Assembly: GCF_024519155.1 (NCBI RefSeq)
Contig: NZ_JANIFJ010000001.1
Location: 1,054,001 to 1,118,000, forward strand
DNA from: Mangrovibrevibacter kandeliae
GTDB lineage: Bacteria; Pseudomonadota; Alphaproteobacteria; Rhizobiales; Rhizobiaceae
Direction: 5' to 3'
DNA length: 64,000 nucleotides
The position numbers and the translations under genes are program-made. How positions within the stretch are numbered: position 1 is the stretch's first letter; each line of letters starts with the position of its first letter. Positions 43,878 to 53,047 of this stretch are shown in pieces. The notes under the pieces were generated by a model. That model saw nothing but the letters and a program-made list of their open reading frames with translations. It did no database searches and was not told the origin of the DNA.

Positions 43878-46226
43878 TCAGTCCGCCGCCCGGCGCAGCA
43901 GCGTCTTGCGAATGATGGCGTGGACGCCCCAGTTGCCGTCGACAACCTGGGTGACGCCGAAATCGATGGCCGCCGACATCAGCGAGACCGCCTCGTCCTC
44001 GCTGAGGCCCTGCGTGCTCATCAGGAAGCGCCGCGTCTTGCGGAAGGCGTCGGCCATCGCAAGGTCGAGCGAGGACCTGCTGTAGACCTCGCTCTGCCCC
44101 TTGGCGCCGAACTCGGCCAGGTAGTTGGGGTGGCTGAAGCCGGTCAGCACCCAGTCGGTCGGAGTTTCGATGATCGGATAGGTGAGGTCGGCGATCGGTC
44201 GACCGGGCAACTGCGCCTTCTTGTGCAGGCGGATGGCAAGCCGGCCGGTCATCGAGCATTCGATTGCCGTGCCAGCCACTTCGCCGTCGCCCTGGGTGGC
44301 ATGCGGATCGCCGATTGAAAGCAGCCCGCCCGGCACCGAGACCGGCAAATAGACCGCCGCGCCGCGTCCGAGCCGCCAGTTGTCGAGATTGCCGCCGAAA
44401 TAGGCCGGAGGCACCGAATCGACCAGCGGCGCCTCGCGCGGTGCTAATCCGATGACCCCGAAATGCGGTCGCAGCGGGATGCGGATGCCGGTAAGAACGT
44501 CCGCAACCGGTTCGATGCGGCGCGTGTCCACCGGTACGCCCGGGTAGTCGTAGATCCGGTGGACGATGCCGAAGGGGTCGGTCTGCGGTGCCCAGCGATA
44601 GGCGTAGAGTGCCGTAGCGTAGGGGTCTTCCGCATCGGGGAAGATTTCGTAGACGGTGATCGTCTCGCGCGGCTTCGGCCGCTCCACCAGATCGCGGTAG
44701 TGGTAGCCCCACCAGGCGGCGGCGCTGGAGGCGAAGCAGCGGCCCTCCCGACCCGGACTCAGGCTCGGCCGCGGCTGCATGTCGAGGATGCGCACCTCGA
44801 CCACGTCGCCCGGTTCGGCATCGCGGATGGCGATCGGGCCGGTGCAGATGTGGACGCCGAAGCCCTCGCCGGCACCGCGGCCGAAGATGGAGGCATCCAT
44901 CGGGCCGGCGCCGCGCCGGTCGATCGTCTTGCCCGTCGGCCCCCATCGGAAGATCTCCTCGGCGGCCGGATCGCCGCGGATCATCAGCTCGTGGTCGTCC
45001 GAGGCGTGCTGCGTCATCGTCTCGACGGTGACGGTGTCACCGGAGGCGATCTCCAGGACCGGCGACAGCGAGCGGCTGAAGAAGCCCCAATGAACGTGCG
45101 CGGCGCGAACCGGGAGGTGATGATGCACCGGCCCCTCGGCAGGCTCCGGCCGCTCGGCGGTCCCGGCCTGCTCAGGGACGGGCATCGAGCGCGGCGGCGG
45201 CCGCATGGCCTTGGCCGTGAGCGCCTCGACCGGCCAGCCGCGCTGGTCGGCCCGACTGGTCGCAGCGACGGCGTCCGGCCGTGTCGCTTGTTTGCGGAAG
45301 ACGCCCGGAGACTGGCCGAAGCGAGCCTTGAACAGCCGGTTGAAGTTGGCGGGGTCGCTGAAGCCGCAGGCATAGGCGATGTCCGACACGGCCAGGCCCA
45401 CGTCGCGTGGCTCGCTGAGGGTGGCGCGCGCCGCCTGAAGGCGCCGCTCGCGCAGGTACAGGCCGAAGCTCTCGCCGGTTTCCTCGAACAGCTTCTGGAG
45501 ATACCGCTCGGAAATGCCCTCCAGGCGCGCGACCCGCACCGCGCTGAGATCCGGGTCGGCCAGCCGCTGCTCGATGGTGCGCGTGATCCGGTGCAGGAGG
45601 CCGCTCGACCCAACGGCCGGAGCGTCCGCGGCATGCCGGCTCTGCGCGCTCAGCACCACGGTCAGATAGAGCTCGGCCAAGCTCTGCTCGAGCGACTGCC
45701 ATTCCACGGTCGACAGGTGCTCCACTTCGTCGCTGACGGCGCGCAGCAGTCCCGCCAGTATCGCGACAAGCCCGCTCGTCGGCGCGATCTCCGCCTGGCC
45801 GACGCCCGCGAGCCCGGTCCGGCGGCCGTTGAAGACGGCCTCACCGACGCACAGGACGATGGCCGGCAGGGTCTTGTCGAGCGTCAGACTCCAATCGGCG
45901 GCGGCCGGCAGCAGCACCAGGCTTCCCGGCTCGACTGCGGTCGCCTCGAGTCCTGGCGCCCGCGTCAGCCTGGCGCCGTCGTCGAGCGGAAGAACCAGGC
46001 AGGACAGACGGCCGCGGCCGCGGGCCGGCCTGAAGCTCTGGGCAGCGGCGGTCAGGCGGCCGACGATCAGCCGGTCGCCGGCCCCGCGCAGCACCGCCGT
46101 GGCGTAGCCGTCGGCCAGTCCGGCGTCGATCCCCGAGCGCAGGCCGAGCTCAGCCAGGACCTCGCGCCAGGCGCCGCCGCGCGCGACTTCGGTGTAGGAC
46201 TCGCTTGCATAATGCCGGACCGTCAT
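43878..46226 (-). CDS. AraC-type regulator fused to an acetamidase/formamidase
   Basis: One 782-residue frame holds two proteins. Residues 1-200 resemble the N-terminal domain of FeaR/NphR-like AraC proteins. Residues 210-312 are the paired AraC helix-turn-helix (VRVARLEGISERYLQKLFEE and IAYACGFSDPANFNRLFKAR, then FGQSPGVFRKQ). A Pro/Ala-rich linker (313-366) leads to a whole acetamidase/formamidase domain (367-782: HVHWGFFSRSLSPVLEI, IGDPHATQGDGEVAGTAIEC, DGNWGVHAIIRK). That domain is parallel to the separate enzyme encoded just upstream and includes the conserved GDPHATQGDGE motif, so it could be active. The ATG at 46226 begins the regulator. I infer a regulator that hydrolyses or senses its own amide effector. 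A lost stop between two genes is the simplest origin. Confidence 0.85.
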   Translation of the reverse strand: MTVRHYASESYTEVARGGAWREVLAELGLRSGIDAGLADGYATAVLRGAGDRLIVGRLTAAAQSFRPARGRGRLSCLVLPLDDGARLTRAPGLEATAVEPGSLVLLPAAADWSLTLDKTLPAIVLCVGEAVFNGRRTGLAGVGQAEIAPTSGLVAILAGLLRAVSDEVEHLSTVEWQSLEQSLAELYLTVVLSAQSRHAADAPAVGSSGLLHRITRTIEQRLADPDLSAVRVARLEGISERYLQKLFEETGESFGLYLRERRLQAARATLSEPRDVGLAVSDIAYACGFSDPANFNRLFKARFGQSPGVFRKQATRPDAVAATSRADQRGWPVEALTAKAMRPPPRSMPVPEQAGTAERPEPAEGPVHHHLPVRAAHVHWGFFSRSLSPVLEIASGDTVTVETMTQHASDDHELMIRGDPAAEEIFRWGPTGKTIDRRGAGPMDASIFGRGAGEGFGVHICTGPIAIRDAEPGDVVEVRILDMQPRPSLSPGREGRCFASSAAAWWGYHYRDLVERPKPRETITVYEIFPDAEDPYATALYAYRWAPQTDPFGIVHRIYDYPGVPVDTRRIEPVADVLTGIRIPLRPHFGVIGLAPREAPLVDSVPPAYFGGNLDNWRLGRGAAVYLPVSVPGGLLSIGDPHATQGDGEVAGTAIECSMTGRLAIRLHKKAQLPGRPIADLTYPIIETPTDWVLTGFSHPNYLAEFGAKGQSEVYSRSSLDLAMADAFRKTRRFLMSTQGLSEDEAVSLMSAAIDFGVTQVVDGNWGVHAIIRKTLLRRAAD

Positions 46227-46360
46227 GCCGCGTCCCGAAGCGGGCCGGGCGGGCCGCGCCCGTCGTCGACGCTCCGCCTCGAGCCGTGATGCGTGCGGCC
46301 GCATGTCGCGGCGGCCGAACCCATACTGCACCTGCGAAGAAGCGATGGCGAGTCCCTGTC

Positions 46361-47608
46361 TCAGACCCCCGTGCAGCGGAAGATCTCCTTGCGGATCGAG
46401 CCGTGCACGCCCCAATTGGCATCGACGACCTGCGTCACGCCGAAGTCGGCGGCGACCGACATCAGCGCGATCGCCTCGTCCTCACTGAGCTTGTGGGCCG
46501 TCATCAGGAAGCGCCGCAGCTTACGGAAGGCGTCGCGCATCGCCCGGTCGATGCTGGCGTGGTTGCCGACCTCGGTCTGCGCCGCCGGGCCGAGCTCGGC
46601 GAGATAGTTGGCGAAGGTGAAACCGTAGACCGACCACTGCTCGGCGGTCTCGAGCATCGGGTGGCAGAGGCCTTCGAGGATCGTACCCCCGAGATCGGCT
46701 CGCTTGTGGAGGACGAATTCGAAGTCGCCGGTCAGCGAGGTCTCGATCGCAGTTCCGCCAAGCTCACTGTCGCCCTGCGCCGCGTGCGGGTCGCCGACCG
46801 AGAAGAAGGCGCCGTCGACGGCGACCGGATAATACATCCGCGCGCCCTTACCGATCCGCCAGTCGTCGATGTTGCCGCCGGTGTAGGAGGGCGGAATGGA
46901 GCTGACGTAGTCGCTCTCCGCGGGGGCGAGGCCCATCGTACCGAAGTGCAGACGGGCGGGCACGCGCACATTCTGCAGGATGTTCTCGCGGCGCCTGACC
47001 AGCGTGTGGTCGACCCGCACGCCCGGGTAGTCGATGGTCGGGTGGACGATGCCGTCCGGGTCGGTCTGCGGCGTCCACACATAGTTGTAGACGGCCTTGG
47101 CGAAGGGCTCGCCGCTGGTGTCGAGCTCGAAGATGGTGACGACCTCGCGCGGCTTCGGCTCTTCGATCAGGTCCTTGTATTGGAAGCCCCAGGACGCGGC
47201 GGCGTTGGAGCCGAAGCAGCGGCCGCAATAGCAGGCGCTGGCGGATGGGCGCGGCCTGACGTCGAGGACCCGAACCTCCAGGATGTCGCCCGCCTCGGCG
47301 CCCTCGACCGCCACCGGGCCGGTCATCAGGTGGACGCCCACGCCCTCGCCGGAGCCGTAGCGGAAGGGGCCCTCGGTCGGGCCCGCGCCACGCCGCGCGA
47401 TCGTCTTCTCCTCCGCGGTCCAGTGGAAGATCGCCTCCGCCGCGGAGTCGCCGGCGATCATTCGCTCGTAGTCGTCATTGGCGTGGTGGGTGAGAGTCTC
47501 GATCGTCACGCGATCGCCGGACGTCACGGTCAGCGCGGGTGCCACCGCCTTCGAGAAGTAGCCCCAGTGGACGGTCTGCGGCGACACCGGAAGCGAGTGG
47601 TGTTTCAT
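46361..47608 (-). CDS. Acetamidase/formamidase family amidohydrolase
   Basis: The 415-residue protein covers the full FmdA/AmdA family: VHWGYFSKAVAPALTVTSGD at the start, FGTMGLAPAESDYVSSIPPS, VGDPHAAQGDSELGGTAIET and DANWGVHGSIRKEIF at the end. These enzymes are cytosolic metal-dependent hydrolases that split formamide, acetamide or related short amides to acid and ammonia. It is the upstream paralog of the amidase half of the AraC fusion; similarity covers the whole length, so the two arose by duplication. The ATG at 47608 is preceded by GGGAGAA. The importer for polar amino acids lies 100 bases upstream in the same direction. Confidence 0.92.
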   Translation of the reverse strand: MKHHSLPVSPQTVHWGYFSKAVAPALTVTSGDRVTIETLTHHANDDYERMIAGDSAAEAIFHWTAEEKTIARRGAGPTEGPFRYGSGEGVGVHLMTGPVAVEGAEAGDILEVRVLDVRPRPSASACYCGRCFGSNAAASWGFQYKDLIEEPKPREVVTIFELDTSGEPFAKAVYNYVWTPQTDPDGIVHPTIDYPGVRVDHTLVRRRENILQNVRVPARLHFGTMGLAPAESDYVSSIPPSYTGGNIDDWRIGKGARMYYPVAVDGAFFSVGDPHAAQGDSELGGTAIETSLTGDFEFVLHKRADLGGTILEGLCHPMLETAEQWSVYGFTFANYLAELGPAAQTEVGNHASIDRAMRDAFRKLRRFLMTAHKLSEDEAIALMSVAADFGVTQVVDANWGVHGSIRKEIFRCTGV

Positions 47609-47710
47609 CAGGGTTCTCCCAATTGTCGGCTGGCGCTTTCGGGCGGGAAGGGGATCGACGGCGATAGCCCGCGTGGAGGGCCTGGCCGAAAAAGGACTGG
47701 GACGACAGCG

Positions 47711-49303
47711 TCAGACGGCTTCGCTTGCGCCCATGATCTGCAGGAATCGCCTAGTGCGGGTGTTCTTCGGCCTGCTAAGGATCTCCTGCGCCGGGCCCTC
47801 CTCGACGATGGACCCGCCGGCCAGAAACAGCACCCGGTCGGCGACCTCTTCGGCGAAGCGCAGCTGGTGCGTCGAGATGATCATGGTGAGCCCCTCCTCG
47901 ACTGCGAGGCGGCGGATGACGTCGAGCACCTCGCTGACGAGCTCCGGGTCGAGCGCCGAGGTCGGCTCGTCGAGCAGGAGCACGTTCGGGCCGGGGGCCA
48001 CTGCCCTTGCGATCGCGACGCGCTGCTGCTGGCCGCCCGACATGTGGCGGGGCAGGGCGTCGGCGCGATGGGCGAGGCCGACACGCTCCAGGAGCTCGAT
48101 CGCCCGGCGCTCCGCCTTGTCCGCCGGCATGCCATGCACCCAGCGCAGCGGCCCGGCGATGTTCTCCTTGGCGGTCAGGTGAGCGAATAGGTTGAACTGC
48201 TGGAACACCATGCCGACCCCCACCCTGGCGCGCTCGTCGGCGACGGCCTTGGGACCGAGCGCTCGTCCGGCCGCGTCGAAGCCGAGCCGCCGGCCGGTGA
48301 CCCGGATGGTGCCGGCGTCCCATTCCTCGATGTGGTTGATGCAGCGCAGGAGCGTGCTCTTGCCGGAGCCGCTGGGGCCCAAAAGTGCGACCACCTCGCC
48401 GAGGCGCACCGTAAGGGACAGGTCGTTCAGGACGAGCTGTCGGCCATAGGTCTTGCGCAACCGGAAGATCTCGACCGCCGCCGCGGCATCGGCCAGCCGT
48501 TCGACTCGCTTCGCGCGGTCGACGGCGAGATGGGGCGGAGCCTGCGACGGCACGTCCGTCTCGGTCGGCGGTTCGCCATCGGCCGGCATCACCGGTTCTT
48601 CCGCCGCGACCCGGCGCCAGGGCATGAGACGGGCGAAGCGGGCCTGCGGGGTGGGATGATCGAGGTCGAGCATCACCTCGGCCATGAGCTGGGCCGCGGC
48701 CACCGCTCCGGTCAGCGCCAGATACATCAGGCCGGAGGCGAAGAAGATCGAGAAGAAGTCGAACGTCGAGGATGCGAGCTGGGTGGAGCGAAGCGTCAGC
48801 TCCTGCACGGCGATGACCGAGGCGAGCGAGGAGTTCTTCAGAGCGCTGATTGTCTCGTTGCCGAAGGCCGGCACCATGAAGCGGATCGCCTGCGGCGACA
48901 CGACGTGGCGCATCAGCGTGAACGGTCGCATCCCGAGCGCCTCGCCGGCGAGCACCTGACCGCGATCGACGCTTCTGACCCCGGCGCGCACGATCTCGGC
49001 GATGAACGGCGCTTCGTTCGCCGCAAGTGCCAGACCTGCGGCGGCCAGCGCGCTCAGCTTCAGCCCGAGATGCGGCAGCGCATCATAGGCGAAGACGAGC
49101 TGCAGGATCAGCGGCGTGCCGCGGAAGATGATGGTATAGCCGCGGGCCAGCATGGCCAATGCCTTGAAGCGGCTGAGCTGCATCGCCGCGAGGACGACAC
49201 CGAGGACGAGGCCTCCGAGGAGACCGAGCACCGTCACCTCGATGGTGAAGACGATGCCCCACAACAGGTAGGGCATTGTCAGGTAATGGAGGAAGAGCTC
49301 CAT
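47711..49303 (-). CDS. Polar amino-acid ABC transporter: fused permease and ATPase
   Basis: The 530-residue chain starts with a HisM/GlnP-type permease (about 1-225: YLLWGIVFTIEVTVLGLLGG, FRGTPLILQLVFAYDALP, EAA loop GEALGMRPFTLMRHVVSPQA). A linker of about 55 residues leads to a GlnQ/HisP-type ATPase (about 285-530) with GPSGSGKST, VGMVFQQFNLFAHLT, MSGGQQQRVAIARAV, LLLDEPTSALDPE and ISTHQLRFA. One gene therefore gives both channel and motor. Start and stop of the binding-protein gene overlap (TGATG) with the ATG at 49303, so the two are coupled. Likely substrates are amino acids or related small amides. Confidence 0.92.
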   Translation of the reverse strand: MELFLHYLTMPYLLWGIVFTIEVTVLGLLGGLVLGVVLAAMQLSRFKALAMLARGYTIIFRGTPLILQLVFAYDALPHLGLKLSALAAAGLALAANEAPFIAEIVRAGVRSVDRGQVLAGEALGMRPFTLMRHVVSPQAIRFMVPAFGNETISALKNSSLASVIAVQELTLRSTQLASSTFDFFSIFFASGLMYLALTGAVAAAQLMAEVMLDLDHPTPQARFARLMPWRRVAAEEPVMPADGEPPTETDVPSQAPPHLAVDRAKRVERLADAAAAVEIFRLRKTYGRQLVLNDLSLTVRLGEVVALLGPSGSGKSTLLRCINHIEEWDAGTIRVTGRRLGFDAAGRALGPKAVADERARVGVGMVFQQFNLFAHLTAKENIAGPLRWVHGMPADKAERRAIELLERVGLAHRADALPRHMSGGQQQRVAIARAVAPGPNVLLLDEPTSALDPELVSEVLDVIRRLAVEEGLTMIISTHQLRFAEEVADRVLFLAGGSIVEEGPAQEILSRPKNTRTRRFLQIMGASEAV

Positions 49304-50220
49304 CAGTCGACCGAGAGGATCTTCGGCGCTTCCAGTGTACCAGCGTCCAGCGACCACTTCTTCAGGAGGTCCGTCTCGATCCCGGCCTTCTGGATCTCGG
49401 TCAATGCCGCGAGCACCGCGTCGCGGAATTTGGTGTTGCCGCGCGGGACCGCGATGCCGACGGAGTAGGGCAGGGTGACCGCCGTCGCCTTCTCGAGCTG
49501 ATCGGGGTAGGCCTTCACCGCCTGGTCGACGGTATTGACGTCGTTGATGTAGACGTCGGCCCGGCCGGCGAGGATGGCCTGGATGCAGTTGGCGTTGTTG
49601 TCGTAGAGCTGGATCTCGGGCTTGGGCTTGCCCTCCGCCTCGCATTTCGGCGCAAGGTCCTGGATCAGCGGCACCTCGACATAGCCGGTGTTCTCGGCCG
49701 CCGTCGTGCCGCACATCGACATGTTGATGCCGTCGATCTTCTTCAGATTGCCCTTGGCGACGAGCACGCCGTCGAACACCTTCGAGTAGGTGATGAAGTC
49801 GGCCGCCTTGGCGCGCTCCTGCGTGGCGTAGATGTCGGAGATGACGATGTCGGCCTGCCCGGCGGAAAGCGTGGTCAGCAGCGCGGCGAAGGTCACCGGC
49901 TTGTAGGTCAGCGTGAAGCCCAGGCACTCACCGATCGTCTCGCCGAGATCGATGTCGAAACCGATGTACTTCGACGGATCGTTAGGATCGAGCGCCTCGT
50001 AGCCGGGGGTGTGCGGGTTGATGGCGTTGACCAGCGTCTTGCCGTTGAGCTCGGGATACTTGTCGCGCAATGCCGCACAGCCGGCGGGCGCCGCGGGAGC
50101 GGCCGCGGCCGCACCCGTAACCGACAGGCCGGCGGCGGCCGCAATCTGTGCCGCCAGCATGCCCGCCGCTGCCGCGGTGCCGAGCGTCGCCTGCCGTGTT
50201 CTCGTCTTCGCCTCGGTCAT
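49303..50220 (-). CDS. Polar amino-acid ABC transporter substrate-binding protein
   Basis: The ATG at 50220, 5 bases after GGAGAGG, gives 305 residues. An Ala-rich signal region (GTAAAAGMLAAQIAAAAGLS) precedes a family 3 binding fold: YKPVTFAALLTTLSAGQADI, DIVISDIYATQERAKAADFI, QAILAGRADVYINDVNTVDQ, LPYSVGIAVPRGNTKFRDAV. It has four Cys in the mature part, which is unusual for the family and could give two disulfides. It supplies the fused permease-ATPase encoded downstream. It is the first gene of its operon. Confidence 0.92.
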   Translation of the reverse strand: MTEAKTRTRQATLGTAAAAGMLAAQIAAAAGLSVTGAAAAAPAAPAGCAALRDKYPELNGKTLVNAINPHTPGYEALDPNDPSKYIGFDIDLGETIGECLGFTLTYKPVTFAALLTTLSAGQADIVISDIYATQERAKAADFITYSKVFDGVLVAKGNLKKIDGINMSMCGTTAAENTGYVEVPLIQDLAPKCEAEGKPKPEIQLYDNNANCIQAILAGRADVYINDVNTVDQAVKAYPDQLEKATAVTLPYSVGIAVPRGNTKFRDAVLAALTEIQKAGIETDLLKKWSLDAGTLEAPKILSVD

Positions 50221-50609
50221 GGTCCTCTCCAAGCTGGTGTCCGTTCGGCAGCATGACGCGCTGCACCACGCAGATTAGGACCGAAACGGGCGGACGGCAT
50301 TGTTCAGGGCTGCCCTGTTCCTTGTAAGCGGCGGCCTCGCTGCCGAAGCGCGTGGCAGTTGCTGCACGGCCAGACGGCAGGCTGGAGTCCGCTTGGGCAG
50401 GAGCGGCACCGGACCGCCGCCGACGCCCCGTGGAGGCGCCAGCGATCGGCTCTTCGCGTGGGGCCATGCGGACGGTCGATGGAGAGGAGGGCGTGGCGAG
50501 GGGGTTCGTCACCCTCAGCGGGCGGCGGGGATCTGCGGACGTCGTGGACGGCGGAGGAGCGGCTTGGGCGTTGCGTTCGAACGCGATCCGCCCGGCGGTG
50601 CTCCGCCTG
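50221..50609. promoter_or_regulatory. Intergenic promoter region upstream of the amino-acid importer
   Basis: About 390 bases separate the binding-protein gene from the end of the M24 gene, transcribed in the same direction. The length, and a drop in GC near 50260-50330 (TTGTTCAGGGC and TTCCTTGTAAGC), suggest a separate promoter for the importer and acetamidases. I see no small gene or recognisable operator. Confidence 0.4.
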
Positions 50610-51818
50610 TCAGACCTGCCAGAGCTGCAGCGGCAGAGCGCTGAAGGTTTCGACGATGCCCTGCTCACGGATGGCGAAGGTCTGGCCGACGCCGGCGGCG
50701 AGGCCGGTTGTCGCGTCCGGGATCATGATGTGGACGAAGAACACCATGCCCGGCTCCAGGAGCAGCGGGTTGCCGCTGTAGATCATCGGCGGCACGTCCA
50801 TCCAGGTCGGCTTGAAGGTGCAGCCGAGCGCGTAGCCGCAGGCGGCGTAGCGGGCATGGGCGAAACCGGCGGTGTCGAGCACCCGGCGGTGGATGTCGTC
50901 GAGCGTGCCAAGCCGCTCGCCTGGTACCGCCGCCGCCTTGATCCGCTCCAGCGCCTCGATCGCCACCGCCATCTGCCGCTGCTGCCGCGGGTCGACCCGC
51001 CCGACCGCGAAGGTGTGCTCGATCACCACGTGGTAGCGGCAGGCCGAGGCGGCGAGCTCGACCAGCACCTGATCCGTCTCGGCGATCCGCCGGGGACCGC
51101 CGATGCCGCGCCCGAACAGCGCCCGCGGCCCGACATTGAGGAGCGGGCCACCTGACGGCATGTCGGCGCCGCCGGCCAGCATCGCGGTGACCGCCGCGCC
51201 GGACAGCGCCGTGTCGAAGACGCCCGGCGCCGCGGCGGCGAGCGTAGCCTCCACCGCCGCGTCGGCAAGCTGGCCGGCGGCCCGCACGTAGTCGAGCTCG
51301 AGCGGCGACTTCACCAGCCGCTGACGGCGGATCACGTCCGAGGCGTCCTCCAGCACGGCGAAGCCGGCGAGCGCCGCCTCCACCGCGCGTCCGTTGGCGG
51401 CGGTCAGTCCGTGCGTCGCGAACTCGACACCCAGGCGGGCGCCCTGAAGACCGAGCTCGGAGAGGAGCGCGCGCAGGTCGAGGGCCGGGTCGGCGTCCTC
51501 GGCGTTCAGCCAGATCCGCACATCGTCGTAAAGCGAGGCGACTTCAGCTTGGCGCTTGTCAGGTGTGCGGGTGAGCAGCACCAGTTCGTCCGCGGCGGTG
51601 ACGATGCCAACCTGGAAGAAGACGTAGCCGGCTGTGTCGAAGCCGGTGAGGTAGTAGTGGCTTTCCTGCGCGAAGACGAGCAGGGCGTCGAGACCGCGTT
51701 CGGCAAGGACGGCCCGGGTGCGGGCGATGCGCGCCCGGTGCTCGGCCTCCGGAAAGCGCAGGCTGACGGCCCGACCGGAGCCGGTTCGGCCGGTATGCTC
51801 CTGCGCAAGGTCGATCAT
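50610..51818 (-). CDS. Creatinase-type M24 hydrolase (copy 1)
   Basis: The 402-residue protein has the two-domain M24 'pita-bread' layout: N-terminal domain with LDALLVFAQESHYYLTGFDT, C-terminal domain from about 165 with VIRRQRLVKSPLELDYVRAA. The metal ligands of aminopeptidase P are not in place: where DxG...DxTRT is expected, the sequence is LVELAASACRYHVVIEHTFA. This matches the metal-free creatinase/ectoine-hydrolase (DoeA) branch, which cuts C-N bonds in small cyclic or amidino compounds rather than peptides. FKPTWMDVPPMIYSGNPLLL holds the second active-site part. The ATG overlaps the stop of the M20 gene. It is a homolog of the protein at 58067. Confidence 0.85.
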   Translation of the reverse strand: MIDLAQEHTGRTGSGRAVSLRFPEAEHRARIARTRAVLAERGLDALLVFAQESHYYLTGFDTAGYVFFQVGIVTAADELVLLTRTPDKRQAEVASLYDDVRIWLNAEDADPALDLRALLSELGLQGARLGVEFATHGLTAANGRAVEAALAGFAVLEDASDVIRRQRLVKSPLELDYVRAAGQLADAAVEATLAAAAPGVFDTALSGAAVTAMLAGGADMPSGGPLLNVGPRALFGRGIGGPRRIAETDQVLVELAASACRYHVVIEHTFAVGRVDPRQQRQMAVAIEALERIKAAAVPGERLGTLDDIHRRVLDTAGFAHARYAACGYALGCTFKPTWMDVPPMIYSGNPLLLEPGMVFFVHIMIPDATTGLAAGVGQTFAIREQGIVETFSALPLQLWQV

Positions 51819-53047
51819 TGCAGCTCGCAGATGTCGCAGAGGGTGAGGAGGTAGATGCGGATCATGTCGAGATAGTCGGGGATGTCGACCCGCTCGTCCG
51901 GCATGGTATTGTAGCGCCCGCCTGGGCCGCAGACGACGCCCTTCATCCCGCCGACGGCGTAGAGATGTCCCGCGTCGGTGCCGAAGAAGCCGGGCGGCGG
52001 AATGGCGCCGGTCGGCTGCGCCTCGCCGCGCACCGCTTGGTAGGCGGCGTTGATCGCGGTGACGATGCGGCTGTCCTTGGTGACCTCGAAGGCCGGCATC
52101 GTCGGCCGCCCCTCCTGCTTCTCGGTGCGCAGGCTGGCCTTCAGCCCGGGCCAGCGTGCCTCCAGCCCGTCGAGCACGCGGCGAAGGTCGGCCAGCGCGT
52201 TGGTCTCGGTCTGGCCCGGGCCATAACGGCCCGAGCCTTTGAGCCGCACGAAATCGGCCACCTGCGGCGGCCGCCATTCGTGCAGGTCGCGCCCAAGCGC
52301 GCCGTGGATCACCCCGACATGCACCCGGTTGATAGAGCGGTGCTCGTCGCTCGGGGCGTCGGAAAAGGTAAGGTCGGTCAGCTCCGGCACTAGGTCGCAG
52401 GCGGCCCGGATCGCATCCACCGCCGCCTCGCGCTTCGACAGGTGCCGGGTGACGCCCTCGAGCTCGATGACGAAGGTGAAGGCCGCGGCGTGCATCGTGA
52501 TCGCCTGCAGGTCGGACGGCTCGGCATTGACGAAGTAGTCGGCCCGCAGGCCCGCGTTGACCGCCGCCAGGGTGCCGATGCCGCCCTGCAGCTCGCCGAT
52601 CACGAAGGTCAGGATGACGTCACCCTTCAGCCGCACGCCCGCCTCGATCAGGCTGCGGACGGCGCAGAGATAGGCGGCGTCGCCGGCCTTCATGTTGGAG
52701 ACGCCGATGCCGTAGATGAAAGCGTCGTCGATCAGCCCGCCCCAGGGATCCACCGTCCACCCCTCAGTCGCCGGGTTGGTGTCGAGATGGCCGTTGAACA
52801 GCAGGCTCTTGCCGCCGCCGGTGCCCTTCCAGACTCCGATGGCGTTCACCCGGCCGTCGGCGACCGGCATCAGGTAGGCCTCGTCGAGCCCCATGTCCTG
52901 CATGATCTCGACCATCCGCTCGGCTAGCGCCCGCTCGCCTGCCGTCTGCGAGTAGCTTTTGTGGCGGACCATCTCGGCGAGCGTCGCCAGACAGGCGCGG
53001 GCGTCGATGCCGCGGGCGAGGGCGATCGGGTCGGGGCTGCTGGTCAT
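51815..53047 (-). CDS. M20-family amidohydrolase/deacylase with altered metal site
   Basis: The 410-residue protein follows ArgE/DapE/carboxypeptidase G2-like M20 enzymes: SLLFNGHLDTNPATEGW (first metal His), YGIGVSNMKAGDAAYL, FVIGELQGGIGTLAAV, YFVNAEPSDLQ (second Glu) and FFGTDAGHLYAVGG (final His). Two usual ligands are changed: GxxDMKGG has Asn in place of the bridging Asp, and DEExGG reads GELQGG, keeping the catalytic base but losing the following ligand Glu. It may bind one metal or have another chemistry. Family role would be removal of an N-acyl group after ring opening. It lies between the fused ATPase gene and M24 copy 1, with 4-base overlaps on both sides. Confidence 0.87.
   Translation of the reverse strand: MTSSPDPIALARGIDARACLATLAEMVRHKSYSQTAGERALAERMVEIMQDMGLDEAYLMPVADGRVNAIGVWKGTGGGKSLLFNGHLDTNPATEGWTVDPWGGLIDDAFIYGIGVSNMKAGDAAYLCAVRSLIEAGVRLKGDVILTFVIGELQGGIGTLAAVNAGLRADYFVNAEPSDLQAITMHAAAFTFVIELEGVTRHLSKREAAVDAIRAACDLVPELTDLTFSDAPSDEHRSINRVHVGVIHGALGRDLHEWRPPQVADFVRLKGSGRYGPGQTETNALADLRRVLDGLEARWPGLKASLRTEKQEGRPTMPAFEVTKDSRIVTAINAAYQAVRGEAQPTGAIPPPGFFGTDAGHLYAVGGMKGVVCGPGGRYNTMPDERVDIPDYLDMIRIYLLTLCDICELQ

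Noticed and set aside
44463-46289. Forward open frame of 608 codons
   Set aside because: It is antisense to the AraC-acetamidase gene, has no recognisable domain, and is the usual by-product of strong GC3 bias.
46205-48190. Forward open frame of 661 codons
   Set aside because: Antisense to the acetamidase and permease-ATPase genes, which carry clear family motifs; composition is low-complexity His/Arg/Asp.
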